Source of the DNA: CAWEBF01 sp963807235
GTDB taxonomy: Bacteria; Acidobacteriota; Vicinamibacteria; Vicinamibacterales; UBA2999
Direction of reading: 5' to 3'
DNA length: 64,000 nucleotides
NCBI GenBank assembly: GCA_963807235.1
Contig: CAWEBF010000009.1
Location: forward strand, 1-64,000
The notes below the pieces were generated by a model. It was given only the letters and a program-made list of their open reading frames with translations. It made no database searches and had not been told where the DNA came from. The translations under genes were made by a program, and so were the position numbers. Positions within the stretch are counted from its first letter, which is position 1. Each line of letters begins with the position of its first letter. Of this stretch, positions 17,670 through 25,921 are shown piece by piece.

Positions 17670-18675
17670 CGCGTCGTTCCCTCGCGTTTCGCGTCGCGCA
17701 GCATGCGGGCACCGTCCAGTACGCCACGCATCAGGTGGTAGTTCCCTTCGTGGCAGGCGAATTCGTACAGCATTTCCTGGCGCCGCTGCAGCGGCAGCAT
17801 CGCCGACCACGGTTCCGTCCAGGTGGCCGGATCGTTGATGGTGATCTCGTAGTGGATGGTGTCCGGACCCGTGCGCGTGAAGCGCTCGCTCAGTGTCAGC
17901 TGCTCGGCGGCGCCCATGAAGAAGCTCTTGGGGGAGAAGTTGCGGGTCTCGACGACCAGCGTGGCGCCGTCCCACCGGCCCCGTGAGTCGCCGTTCCACT
18001 GAGTCAGACCGGCGCCGACGTGCGGCCGCCGATCGAGCGGAATGATTCGCGCCTCGTGCCCGGCCTCCGCGAAGAGCACTACATGATCGGGCCCCTGGAC
18101 GATCTGGTAGTAGCTCAGATCGCCCGAGCCATACCGCCCACCCAGCCTCGGCGTACCCCAGGTGAGACAGCGGAGAGGCCCTCCGGTGTCGGCTGGAACG
18201 AACGGGTCCTGAAATGCCGCGGCCGCCGCCTGCTGCCGCTTGCGGCCCTCGGTCGTCGCGGCGGGCAGGCGCCCATCAGGGCGGTTGACCACGAGCGACG
18301 TGCGGTTGTCGAACGCCAGATCGATCATGCCGTCCGATCCATGGGTCGCGTTGGGGTTGGTGTAACGTTCCGGGTTGGCGAGCAGCGCCAGAAAGATCCC
18401 GTCGCCGGCGGCGAAGTCGCTGTCGCCGTCCTCGCGGAAGAGTCGCGCCGCACGTCGCTTGAACTCGGCCACCTCGGCGTCGGTCAGCCGGTCGCGGCCT
18501 TCGAGAGCCTTGGGGCGCTCGAGCGGTGTGATGGTGTTGCTCAGCCACACGCCCTCGAGATCGGGCTGGCCAAACGCGTTCCTCGGCGCGGTCCACGACT
18601 GGCCGGCGGCGGGCGACCCGGTCAGCAGGCCTGCCAGCAGGCACGCACCGCAAACGACACGACCCGGTGGTTCAT
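17666..18675 (-). CDS. secreted hypothetical protein of cytochrome/PQQ operon, one frameshift
   Basis: First gene of the operon. ATG at 18675 (MNHRVVSFAV) starts a signal peptide that is broken by an indel near 18655. The downstream frame reads GACLLAGLLTGSPAAGQSW and then FGQPDLEGVWLSNTITPLER, characteristic of a large acidobacterial secreted family of unknown function. Further landmarks are RDRLTDAEVAEFKRRAARLF, ADTGGPLRCLTWGTPRLGG, YQIVQGPDHVVLFAEAGHEA and ARIIPLDRRPH. The repaired length is about 336 residues. The stop overlaps the cytochrome c start by four bases, so the products are translationally coupled. A role with the quinoprotein chain is inferred from context only. Confidence 0.7.
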
Positions 18676-18700
18676 TGCGCCTCCGGGGGTAATGTTAATG

Positions 18701-18780
18701 CACAATTCACAGGTCACAATAAGTCACAGGTCGCCAACTGCGGGACTGGAGACCGAAGACTGGAGACCGGAGACTGTGAG
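18701..18780. repeat. left arm of inverted repeat flanking NHL gene
   Basis: Contains CACAATTCACAGGTCAC, then AACTGCGGGACTGGAGACCG and a second ACTGGAGACCGGAGACTG. Its reverse complement, with changes, lies at 19757-19825, so one gene (18794-19756) is bracketed by inverted copies. The core CTGGAGACCG also occurs at 10116-10176. Confidence 0.6.
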
Positions 18781-18793
18781 TAAAGGAGCAGTG

Positions 18794-19756
18794 ATGAACG
18801 TCTGCCGCCTGGTCATGCTGTTCACGGCGCTCGCCGGCGTCACGGTGTCGGCGCAGCGGCCGACGGATTCCGCGTTGCTGGCCCCGCAGGATGCGCCGCC
18901 GCTCGACTACATCGTCGCTCCGAGCGCGTTTACCCTGCCCGCGGGCGTGACGATGAACGCCACGGCGTCGGTGGCCTTCGACAGCGCGGGTCACATGATC
19001 GTGCTGACGCGCAGCATGGAGGCGTTCTACGAGTTCGATCCCAATGGCGTGTTCGTGCGGTCGTTCGGCGGCAACATGTTCACGCGCGCGCACGGCGTCA
19101 AGGTGGATGCCCAGGGGAACATCTGGGCGACCGACGTCGGGGCGCACCTGGTGCATAAGGTGGACCGCACGGGCCGCGTGCTGTTGACGCTGGGCACGAA
19201 GGGCGAGGCCGGGGAGTGGAACGAGGCCGCGGGGTCGCGCAAGCTCAACCAGCCCACCGACGTCGCGATTGCCGCCAACGGCGACGTGTTCGTGTCGCAG
19301 GGCCACACGCCGGGCCCCAACGGCGACGCGCGCGTACTGAAGTTCGACAAGGACGGCAAGTTCCTGGCCCAGTGGGGTGGGAAGGGGAGCGAGCCCGGGA
19401 AGTTCCAGGTGGCGCACGGGCTGGGACTCGATCCCCAGGGCAACCTGTGGGTCGCCGATCGCGAGAACCAGCGCATCCAGGTGTTCACGCCCGCCGGGGC
19501 GTTCGTGCGCGAGATGAAGTTCGCCGGGCTGCCGTGCAGCTTCGCCATCGGCCCCCAGCACGCGTTCATGGTCAACGGCTTCGCGGGTCAGATCGTCCAG
19601 ATGGACCTGACTGGCAAAGTGCTGGCGGTCATGGGCAAGCCCGGCAAGGGACCAGGGGAATTCGGCGAGGCGCACGTGATGGCCGTGAGCCCGAAGGGCG
19701 AGATCTTCGTAGCCGACTCCGTGAACGCGACGTTGCAGAGGTTTGTGAAGAAGTAG
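18794..19756 (+). CDS. secreted NHL-repeat beta-propeller protein
   Basis: A 320-residue protein. ATG at 18794 with AAGGAG five bases upstream (18783-18788) decides the start; the frame is open further upstream but non-coding. The signal peptide (MNVCRLVMLFTALAGVTVSA) is followed by a six-bladed NHL-type propeller. Blade motifs include AHGVKVDAQGNIWATDVG, PTDVAIAANGDVFVSQG, AHGLGLDPQGNLWVADREN and AHVMAVSPKGEIFVADS. The family contains peptidyl-alpha-hydroxyglycine lyase-like proteins and smaller scaffold proteins. No lyase metal-site signature can be assigned with confidence. The gene is flanked by inverted copies of an intergenic repeat. Confidence 0.85.
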   Translation: MNVCRLVMLFTALAGVTVSAQRPTDSALLAPQDAPPLDYIVAPSAFTLPAGVTMNATASVAFDSAGHMIVLTRSMEAFYEFDPNGVFVRSFGGNMFTRAHGVKVDAQGNIWATDVGAHLVHKVDRTGRVLLTLGTKGEAGEWNEAAGSRKLNQPTDVAIAANGDVFVSQGHTPGPNGDARVLKFDKDGKFLAQWGGKGSEPGKFQVAHGLGLDPQGNLWVADRENQRIQVFTPAGAFVREMKFAGLPCSFAIGPQHAFMVNGFAGQIVQMDLTGKVLAVMGKPGKGPGEFGEAHVMAVSPKGEIFVADSVNATLQRFVKK

Positions 19757-19825
19757 GTCTCCAGTCTACGGTCTACGGTCCACAGTCCCGCAGTTTCTGA
19801 CTTGTGAATTGTGAATTGTGAATTT
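19757..19825. repeat. right arm of inverted repeat flanking NHL gene
   Basis: GTCTCCAGTCTACGGTC, CACAGTCCCGCAGTTTC and three overlapping copies of GTGAATT. In reverse complement it aligns with 18701-18780 through the shared AACTGCGGGACTG core. Confidence 0.6.
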
Positions 19826-19828
19826 GCT

Positions 19829-21239
19829 CTACGACCCCCTCCGCTTCTTCTTCAACTCCTCCCATCCATCGAGGCGGCGTTTGATCTCTTTTTCGAAGCC
19901 GCGCTCGGTGGGTTTGTAGTACTTCGTCCCCGCCAGTGACGGCGGCAGGCAATCCATCGCCGTCGTGCCCGCCGCGTCGTCGTGGGCGTACTCGTAGCCC
20001 TTGCCGTAGTCGAGCGTCTTCATCAACTTCGTCGGGGCGTTGCGGAGGTGGAGTGGCACGGGTTCGGCCACCTCGGTCTGGGCGTCGGCGGCCGCCGCGG
20101 TATAGGCCGCGTACACCGCGTTGCTCTTGGGCGCCGTGGCCAGGTAGATGGCGGCTTGTGCCAGCGCCGTGTTGCCCTCGGGCATGCCGATGAAGTGCGC
20201 GGCCTCCTTGGCCGCGACCGCCACGACCAGCGCCTGCGGGTCCGCGTTGCCGATGTCTTCGGAGGCGAACCGCACCAGCCGCCGCGCCACGTACAACGGA
20301 TCCTCGCCGGCCTCGAGCATCCGCGACACCCAGTACACCGCGGCATCGGGATCGCTGTTGCGCATCGACTTGTGGAGCGCCGAGATCAGGTTGTAGTGCT
20401 CCTCGCCGCTCTTGTCGTAGAGCAGCGCGCGCCGTTGGATCGACCGCTCCAGGTGCGGCAGGTCGAGATGACGGACGCACGTCGTCGGGTCCATCGGCGC
20501 CGTGGCGGCGGCGAACTCCAGGAAGTTCAAGGCCGCCCGCGCGTCGCCGCTCGCGAATCGGGCGATGGCCGGCAGCACCTCGTCGTCCACGGTGATCTCG
20601 AAGCCCAGGCCTCGCGTGCGGTCGTCGATCGCCCGCCGCAGGATGCCGGCCACGGCCTCCGGTTGCAGTGGCTGCAACACGAAGACCTTGGACCGCGAGA
20701 GCAGCGCCGCGTTGATCTCGAACGACGGGTTCTCGGTGGTCGCGCCGATCAGCACGATGTCGCCGGCCTCGACTCGCGGCAGGAACGCATCCTGCTGCGC
20801 CTTGTTGAAGCGGTGGATCTCGTCCACGAAGACGATGGTGCGGCGGCCCGTTCGCCGGCGCCGGTCCTGGGCGGCCGCCATCACCTCACGGATCTCCTTG
20901 ATACCCGACAGCACCGCGCTGAACGGCACGAACGTCGCGTGCGTCAGATGGGCGATGAGACGCGCAAGCGTCGTCTTGCCTGTGCCCGGAGGACCCCAGA
21001 GGATCGAGCGACTGCAGGACGTCGTTCTCGATCGCGAGTCGAAGCGGCGCGCCTGGCGCGAGGATGGCTTCCTGACCCACGATGTCGTCCAGTGCCCTGG
21101 GACGCATGCGCTCGGCCAGCGGCGTGCCGGCCTGGACGCCCCCGTCGTCCCCGTGGCCATGGCGACGGGCGTCGTCCCGCGCACTGCCCGTAGACGCCGG
21201 GCCGTCGGGTTCGTCGTCGAAGAGCCCGGCGTCGCTCAT
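19829..21239 (-). CDS. rarA: replication-associated recombination protein RarA (frameshifted)
   Basis: AAA+ clamp-loader-like ATPase. From the ATG at 21239 the first frame gives MSDAGLFDDEPDG, LAERMRPRALDDIVGQEAIL and LRLAIENDV. An indel near 21005 moves the frame to LWGPPGTGKTTLARLIAH (Walker A), TIVFVDEIHRFNKAQQDAFL (Walker B), GATTENPSFEIN (sensor 1), SGDARAALNFLE (sensor 2) and the C-terminal tetramerisation domain (GTKYYKPTERGFEKEIKRRL). The repaired length is about 470 residues, including a Gly/His/Asp-rich N-terminal linker. RarA/MgsA acts at stalled replication forks and interacts with SSB. ATG overlaps the TrmH-type stop (ATGA), so the two genes are coupled. A single shift in such a conserved gene suggests a sequence error. 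Confidence 0.88.
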
Positions 21240-22033
21240 GAGCGATGGCGCCGGGCCGCGTAGACCAGCACGCCTGCGGCGACGGCCGCATTCAAGGACT
21301 CGACGGCGTCGGCCATCGGAATCGTGACGCGGCGCGGGCATCGCCGCACGATCTGTGTGGGGAGGCCCTGGCCCTCGGCCCCGATCCACACGGCCACGCG
21401 CCCGCTCCAGTCCAGTGCATCGGGATCGACGCCGCTGCGAGGCACGGCGGCCACGGCCTCGACGCCGCGTGCGTCCAGCGCGGCCATCGCCGCCTCGAGG
21501 TCCAGCCCGATGACCACCGGCAGCCGCAGGGCGCTGCCCATGCTGCCGCGAAGCGCCTTCCACGAAAACGGGTTGGCCGATCCTGTGGTCACCACGACGC
21601 CATCGGCTCCGCCGGCCTCGGCGGCGCGGATCAGCCCGCCGACATTGCCGGGATCCTGTACCTCTGCGGCAACGAGAATCAGCGCCGTGTCCGAGCGCAC
21701 GAGATCGTCGGGCGTAGCCGGTGAGCGCCGGGCAATGGCCGCGATGCCCGACGGTTGCCGCGTGGGGCTCACGGCGCCGAACGCACGCTCGTCCGCCGAT
21801 GCCACGTCAACGCCCTGCGACGCCAGCGCCTCCGCGAGGTGGGCTTCTTCAGTGCGTCCGGTCAGCCGGCTCATCGCCACGACGGCGGCTTCGAACCGAA
21901 GGCCAGCCGCCATCGCATCGCGCACCAGGTGCGCGCCATCCAGCAGCACGCGCTCGCCTGCGGGATCGGGGTGCGCGGCGAGCTCGCGAAAGTCGGCGAC
22001 CACCGGATTCTGTCGACTGGCGATTGCGCGCAT
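21236..22033 (-). CDS. SpoU/TrmH-family RNA 2'-O-methyltransferase
   Basis: A 265-residue protein; ATG 22033 is chosen, with 22051 as the alternative. It has an N-terminal substrate-binding domain (RVLLDGAHLVRDAMAAGLRF, the pattern of RNA 2'-O ribose methyltransferase substrate-binding domains). A SPOUT knot domain follows with all three motifs: DPGNVGGLIRAAEAGGADGV (motif 1, Arg and Asn), WIGAEGQGLP (motif 2) and IPMADAVESLNAAVAAGVLV (motif 3, Ser-Leu-Asn). It methylates a ribose 2'-OH in rRNA or tRNA using SAM; the target is not evident. It is followed by rarA with a 4-base overlap and is divergent from greA (48 bases apart). Confidence 0.88.
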   Translation of the reverse strand: MRAIASRQNPVVADFRELAAHPDPAGERVLLDGAHLVRDAMAAGLRFEAAVVAMSRLTGRTEEAHLAEALASQGVDVASADERAFGAVSPTRQPSGIAAIARRSPATPDDLVRSDTALILVAAEVQDPGNVGGLIRAAEAGGADGVVVTTGSANPFSWKALRGSMGSALRLPVVIGLDLEAAMAALDARGVEAVAAVPRSGVDPDALDWSGRVAVWIGAEGQGLPTQIVRRCPRRVTIPMADAVESLNAAVAAGVLVYAARRHRS

Positions 22034-22081
22034 GGACCGCAAAGGCAGCATAACAGACTGTGGTACAGTCCCCGATTGACG

Positions 22082-22549
22082 ATGAAAGAGCGGATTCTCA
22101 AGCGCTTCAACGATGAACTTGCGGTGCTCGAGCGCGAGTTGAAAGTCGAGCTGCCCAAGGAGATTCAACGCGCGCGCGAGCTGGGCGACCTGCGCGAGAA
22201 CGCGGAATACAAGGCCGCGAAGGAGCGCCAGGAAATCGTCAACGCCCGGATCGCGATGCTCAAGCGGCGCGCCGGGGAGGTCTCGCTGATCAACCTCGAC
22301 CGCGTGCCGCATGGCAAGGCGGGCTTCGGGTCCACCGTGCACCTGAAGCCCACCACCGGCGACGTGATCGTGTATCAGCTGGTGATGTCGGAAGAGGCCG
22401 ACGCCGAGAAGGGGCTCATCTCCACGTCGTCACCGATCGGTCGCGCGATCCTCAACAAGGAAGAAGGCGACGAGGTCAAGGTCGTGACCCCCAGCGGCAG
22501 CAAGACGTTCGAGCTGATCAAGCTCGTCACCATCCACGACGAGGTATGA
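22082..22549 (+). CDS. greA: GreA-type transcription elongation factor
   Basis: A 155-residue protein. The N-terminal coiled coil contains the family hallmark ARELGDLRENAEYKAAKERQ (about residues 31-50), whose acidic tip enters the RNA polymerase secondary channel. The C-terminal FKBP-like domain has GSTVHLKPTTGDVIVYQLVM, STSSPIGRAILNKEEGDEV and VVTPSGSKTFELIKL. GreA stimulates transcript cleavage in backtracked polymerase. ATG at 22082 is chosen because upstream sequence in frame is the reversed start region of the methyltransferase. It is followed by the patatin-like gene 21 bases downstream. Confidence 0.9.
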   Translation: MKERILKRFNDELAVLERELKVELPKEIQRARELGDLRENAEYKAAKERQEIVNARIAMLKRRAGEVSLINLDRVPHGKAGFGSTVHLKPTTGDVIVYQLVMSEEADAEKGLISTSSPIGRAILNKEEGDEVKVVTPSGSKTFELIKLVTIHDEV

Positions 22550-22570
22550 GTTCCAACGCGTAGGAACACG

Positions 22571-24095
22571 ATGCCGGCGTACTCTCCTGAGCGCCGCACC
22601 GCCGTCGTGCTATCTGGCACGGGCATCCACGGCGCCTACCATGCGGGTGTCCTGAAGGCGCTCCAGGAAGCGGGCGTCAAGGTCGATTTGCTGGCAGGCC
22701 ACGGCGCGGGCGCCGCGAATGCGGCTCTGGCCGCGATCGACGGCCAGGCGCGCACGTGGGAGGTGGGCGGCTTGTGGCTGGCTCCAGCCACTGCCCGTCA
22801 CTACTCGTGGACTCCGCCGGTGCGGACGTTGGGCCGGCTGGTGGTTCTGCTGGCCGTGCTGCTCCTCCTGCCGCTGCTTCTCGTTGTCGTGACGGCGCTC
22901 GTCGTCTATCCACTGGGGTTCGTGCTCGACACCTTTGCCCCCGGCACGGGGACGGCACTGTACAGCGGCTACCAGAGCGTGCTGGGGCGGGCCTTTGCGC
23001 CCGGCATGGTGCCCGCCATCGTGCCGCGGCTTGGCGTCATCGTGATTGTGGCAGCGGCCGGCGCGCTGCTGACGGTGGCCGCGCGCGCTCGCTGGCGCAA
23101 CCGCCCGCGGACCAGCTCGGGAGCGCCCTGGTGGAGCGTGCTGGGTGCGCCGGTCGACGCCTCGACGATTCACGAGTCGCTGACGCGCGTGCTCTGGCAG
23201 CTGCTGAAGGGCGTGGGTGCAGCCGGCGATCCCAACCCCGACGCGCTCGGGTACTCGATACGCCGAAGTGCTGGCCGAGAGCCTGGGGCAGCCGGGGTTT
23301 CGGGAGCTCATCGTGGCCGCGACAGACCTGGATGGGCGCCGCGACGTGATCGGCGCGCTGCTGCGTGAACCCTACGCCAGCGATTTCCTGGCGGCGCGGG
23401 CAGCCCGGGATCGTGCCGCGGACGTGCTGGATCTGTCCGTGCAGGCACGCAGCCATATCGTCGATCTGGTGGCCGCCGGCCTCACGCCACCCGTACTCGT
23501 CGAGCCGCACGCCGTCGAGTTCGCGGCCGATGGCCACTGGCGCGGTGAGACGCATCGTCTATGCGACCGGCCGGGGCTGATTCATCGCCTGCTCGAGGAA
23601 GTGGCCGCGGCGGGCGTTACCCAGGTGGTCGTGGTCAGCGCCTGCGCGACGTCGGCGAACCCGCACCAGCTGCGTTTGACGCCGCTCGACATCAGGCACC
23701 GCCTGGGGGAGTTCATCGCGGCCGCCGAGGCCTCCGCGCTTCGCGATGCGGCCGAAACCGCCCGCTTGCGCTTCGACGCGGTCTACGTGATCCGGCCCGC
23801 GCACAATGCGCTCGGCCCCTTCGATTGTGCCGGCGCCTACGACCGCACGTCGGAACGCCGCGTGAGCGTGGCCGAGTTGGCCAGGCAGGGCTACGACGAC
23901 GCCTCGCGCCAGTTCATCGAACCGGTGGTGGGCGCCAGTGGCGAGCGTCTGGCACGCCCGGTCGGACCGGATCTGCTGCCGGGATCGACCCTGGAGCTGG
24001 CCCTCGAACCCAACGGATCCCATCCCGCCATCGCGACCCTGGATCCCGTGGCGCGGCGTCGCGCGCAGGTGGAGCGTCTCGTCGGCGATGAATGA
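22571..24095 (+). CDS. patatin-like protein with membrane insert, one frameshift
   Basis: The N-terminus TAVVLSGTGIHGAYHAGVLK has the patatin oxyanion loop (G-T-G-I-H-G) and the following helix. The position of the nucleophile elbow (usually G-x-S-x-G) reads LLAGHGAGAANAALAAI, that is G-H-G-A-G without the serine. Two long hydrophobic segments follow (LVVLLAVLLLLPLLLVVVTA and IVPRLGVIVIVAAAGALL). An indel near 23260 separates the halves. The second half continues GFRELIVAATDLDGRRDVIG and VVVVSACATSANPHQLRL. The repaired length is about 508 residues. If the missing serine is real, lipase activity is doubtful. The stop overlaps the next start (ATGA). Confidence 0.7.
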
Positions 24096-25921
24096 TCGGG
24101 CGAGGCTCCGCTGCGGACCGACGCATGCAGCTTCGCCTCGCTAGGGCCAGTGTCTTTTGGCCCCGCTTCGCGGGGCGGTTCGCGACCGCCGTCAGGGCGG
24201 TTGTCGTAGCAGTCGCGGCCCTGGCCTCCGCGACGTGCCGTCCCACTCCCGATGGCCCCCCGGCGCCCGCGGCGCCGGCGCAGCAGAGTGCGGTTGCGGA
24301 CGCCTGGTTCGAGGATGCCACGGCCGAATCCGGCCTGGCGTTTCAACATGTGAACGGTATGTCGGGTCAGCTGTACCTGGCCGAGATCATGGGGCCCGGC
24401 GTGGCGCTGCTCGACTACGACAACGACGGCGACCTGGACGTGTACGCGCTGCAGGGAGGCCCACTGAAACCTGGCCCGCCAGGCGCACCATTCACGACTG
24501 GCGCGCCTGGCGGCGATCGCCTGTTTCGCAACGATCTGGATGTCTCGGCCGCGCCGCCGCGCATGCGTTTCTCCGATGTCACAGCGACGAGCGGCCTGAC
24601 GGGCGGTGGCTACGGCATGGGCGTCGCGACTGGTGACGTGGACAACGACGGTTGGACGGACCTGTTGATCCTGCGGCTGGGATCGCTGGCGCTGCTTCGC
24701 AACACGGGCGACGGCCGATTCGCCGACGTCACCGCTGCCAGCGGTCTCCGCGCGCCGTCGTGGGGCGTGTCGGCGTCATTCGTGGACTACGACCGCGACG
24801 GCTGGCTGGATCTCTACCTGGCCAACTACCTCGTCTACTCCGTATCCGCGGACACCGACTGTTTCGCGGCCAGCGGGGCAGCGGCCTATTGCTCTCCGCG
24901 CTCGTATCGGCCGGAGCCCGATCGGTTGTACCGCAACCGCGGCAACGGCCGCTTCGAGGACGTGACCGCCGCCGCCCGCGTGACCGGGGAGAACGGCCCG
25001 GGGCTGGGTGTGGTGGCGTTCGACGCCAACGGCGATGACTGGTCCGATCTCTACGTCGCGAACGACGGTACCGCCAACACGCTGTGGATCAACCAGAAGG
25101 ACGGCACCTTCACGGACACCGGGCTGGTGTCGGGCAGCGCCTTGAGCGGCGACGGCCGCCCCGAGGGCAGCATGGGCGTGGACGCCGCCGATTTCGACAA
25201 CGACGGCGACGAGGACCTGGTGATGACGCACATCGCCGGTGAAGGGCACAACGTCTATCGCAACGCGGGAGGTGGGACGTTCGTGGATGCCAGCACGGAG
25301 GTCGGCATCGGCAACGCGTCGTTGCCCTTCACCGGGTTCGGCGCCGCCTGGGCGGACGTGGACAACGACGGCTGGCTGGATCTGTTGACGGTAAACGGCG
25401 CGATCCAGCGGATCGAGGCGCTGGCGCGCGAAGACGACGCCTTCCCGCTGCGGCAGCCGAACCAGGCGTTCCGCAACCGTGAGGGGACCTTGAGCGACGC
25501 AACTGCGGAGGCCGGCCAGGCATTTCGATCGGCCGGCGTCAGCAGGGGGTTGGCCATCGGCGACATCGACAACGACGGCGATATCGACGCGCTGGTGTCG
25601 GCCAACAATGGCCCGTTGCGTCTGCTGCTGAATACGGTGGGCAATCGGCAACACTGGATCGGCCTCCGCGTGGTCTCGAGAGCCGGCGGCCGCGACATGC
25701 TGGGGGCTCGCGTCGAAGTGCGTACCGGCAGCCGCGTGCTGGCGCGGCGCGTGAGAACCGACGGCAGCTACGGCTCGGCACGCGATCCGCGCCTGTTGGT
25801 CGGGCTGGGCAATGAGGCGGGTCCGGCTTCGGTACGCGTCACGTGGCCGAGCGGTCGGGCCGGGCGCTGGGTGCAGGTCTCCACGGATCGCTGGCATGTG
25901 CTGACGGAGACGGAGCAATGA
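24092..25921 (+). CDS. FG-GAP/CRTAC1-like exported protein
   Basis: A 609-residue protein; the start may instead be the Met at 24125 (MQLRLARASVFW), nearer the hydrophobic export segment VVVAVAALASATC. The mature protein is an FG-GAP/VCBS seven-bladed propeller with calcium-type D-x-D-x-D-G loops, for example DYDNDGDLDVYALQGG, DVDNDGWTDLLIL, DYDRDGWLDLYLAN, DFDNDGDEDLVMTHI and DIDNDGDIDALVSANN. It ends with an ASPIC/UnbV-type domain (HWIGLRVV, GARVEVRTGS, VRVTWPSGR). This architecture is the CRTAC1-like family. Its start overlaps the patatin-like stop (ATGA) and its stop overlaps the TPR gene start (ATGA): a tightly coupled three-gene unit. Confidence 0.88.
   Translation: MIGRGSAADRRMQLRLARASVFWPRFAGRFATAVRAVVVAVAALASATCRPTPDGPPAPAAPAQQSAVADAWFEDATAESGLAFQHVNGMSGQLYLAEIMGPGVALLDYDNDGDLDVYALQGGPLKPGPPGAPFTTGAPGGDRLFRNDLDVSAAPPRMRFSDVTATSGLTGGGYGMGVATGDVDNDGWTDLLILRLGSLALLRNTGDGRFADVTAASGLRAPSWGVSASFVDYDRDGWLDLYLANYLVYSVSADTDCFAASGAAAYCSPRSYRPEPDRLYRNRGNGRFEDVTAAARVTGENGPGLGVVAFDANGDDWSDLYVANDGTANTLWINQKDGTFTDTGLVSGSALSGDGRPEGSMGVDAADFDNDGDEDLVMTHIAGEGHNVYRNAGGGTFVDASTEVGIGNASLPFTGFGAAWADVDNDGWLDLLTVNGAIQRIEALAREDDAFPLRQPNQAFRNREGTLSDATAEAGQAFRSAGVSRGLAIGDIDNDGDIDALVSANNGPLRLLLNTVGNRQHWIGLRVVSRAGGRDMLGARVEVRTGSRVLARRVRTDGSYGSARDPRLLVGLGNEAGPASVRVTWPSGRAGRWVQVSTDRWHVLTETEQ

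Noticed and set aside
18020..18793. Upstream extension of the NHL gene frame
   Set aside because: It is antisense to 17666-18675 and precedes a good ribosome-binding site and signal peptide at 18794.
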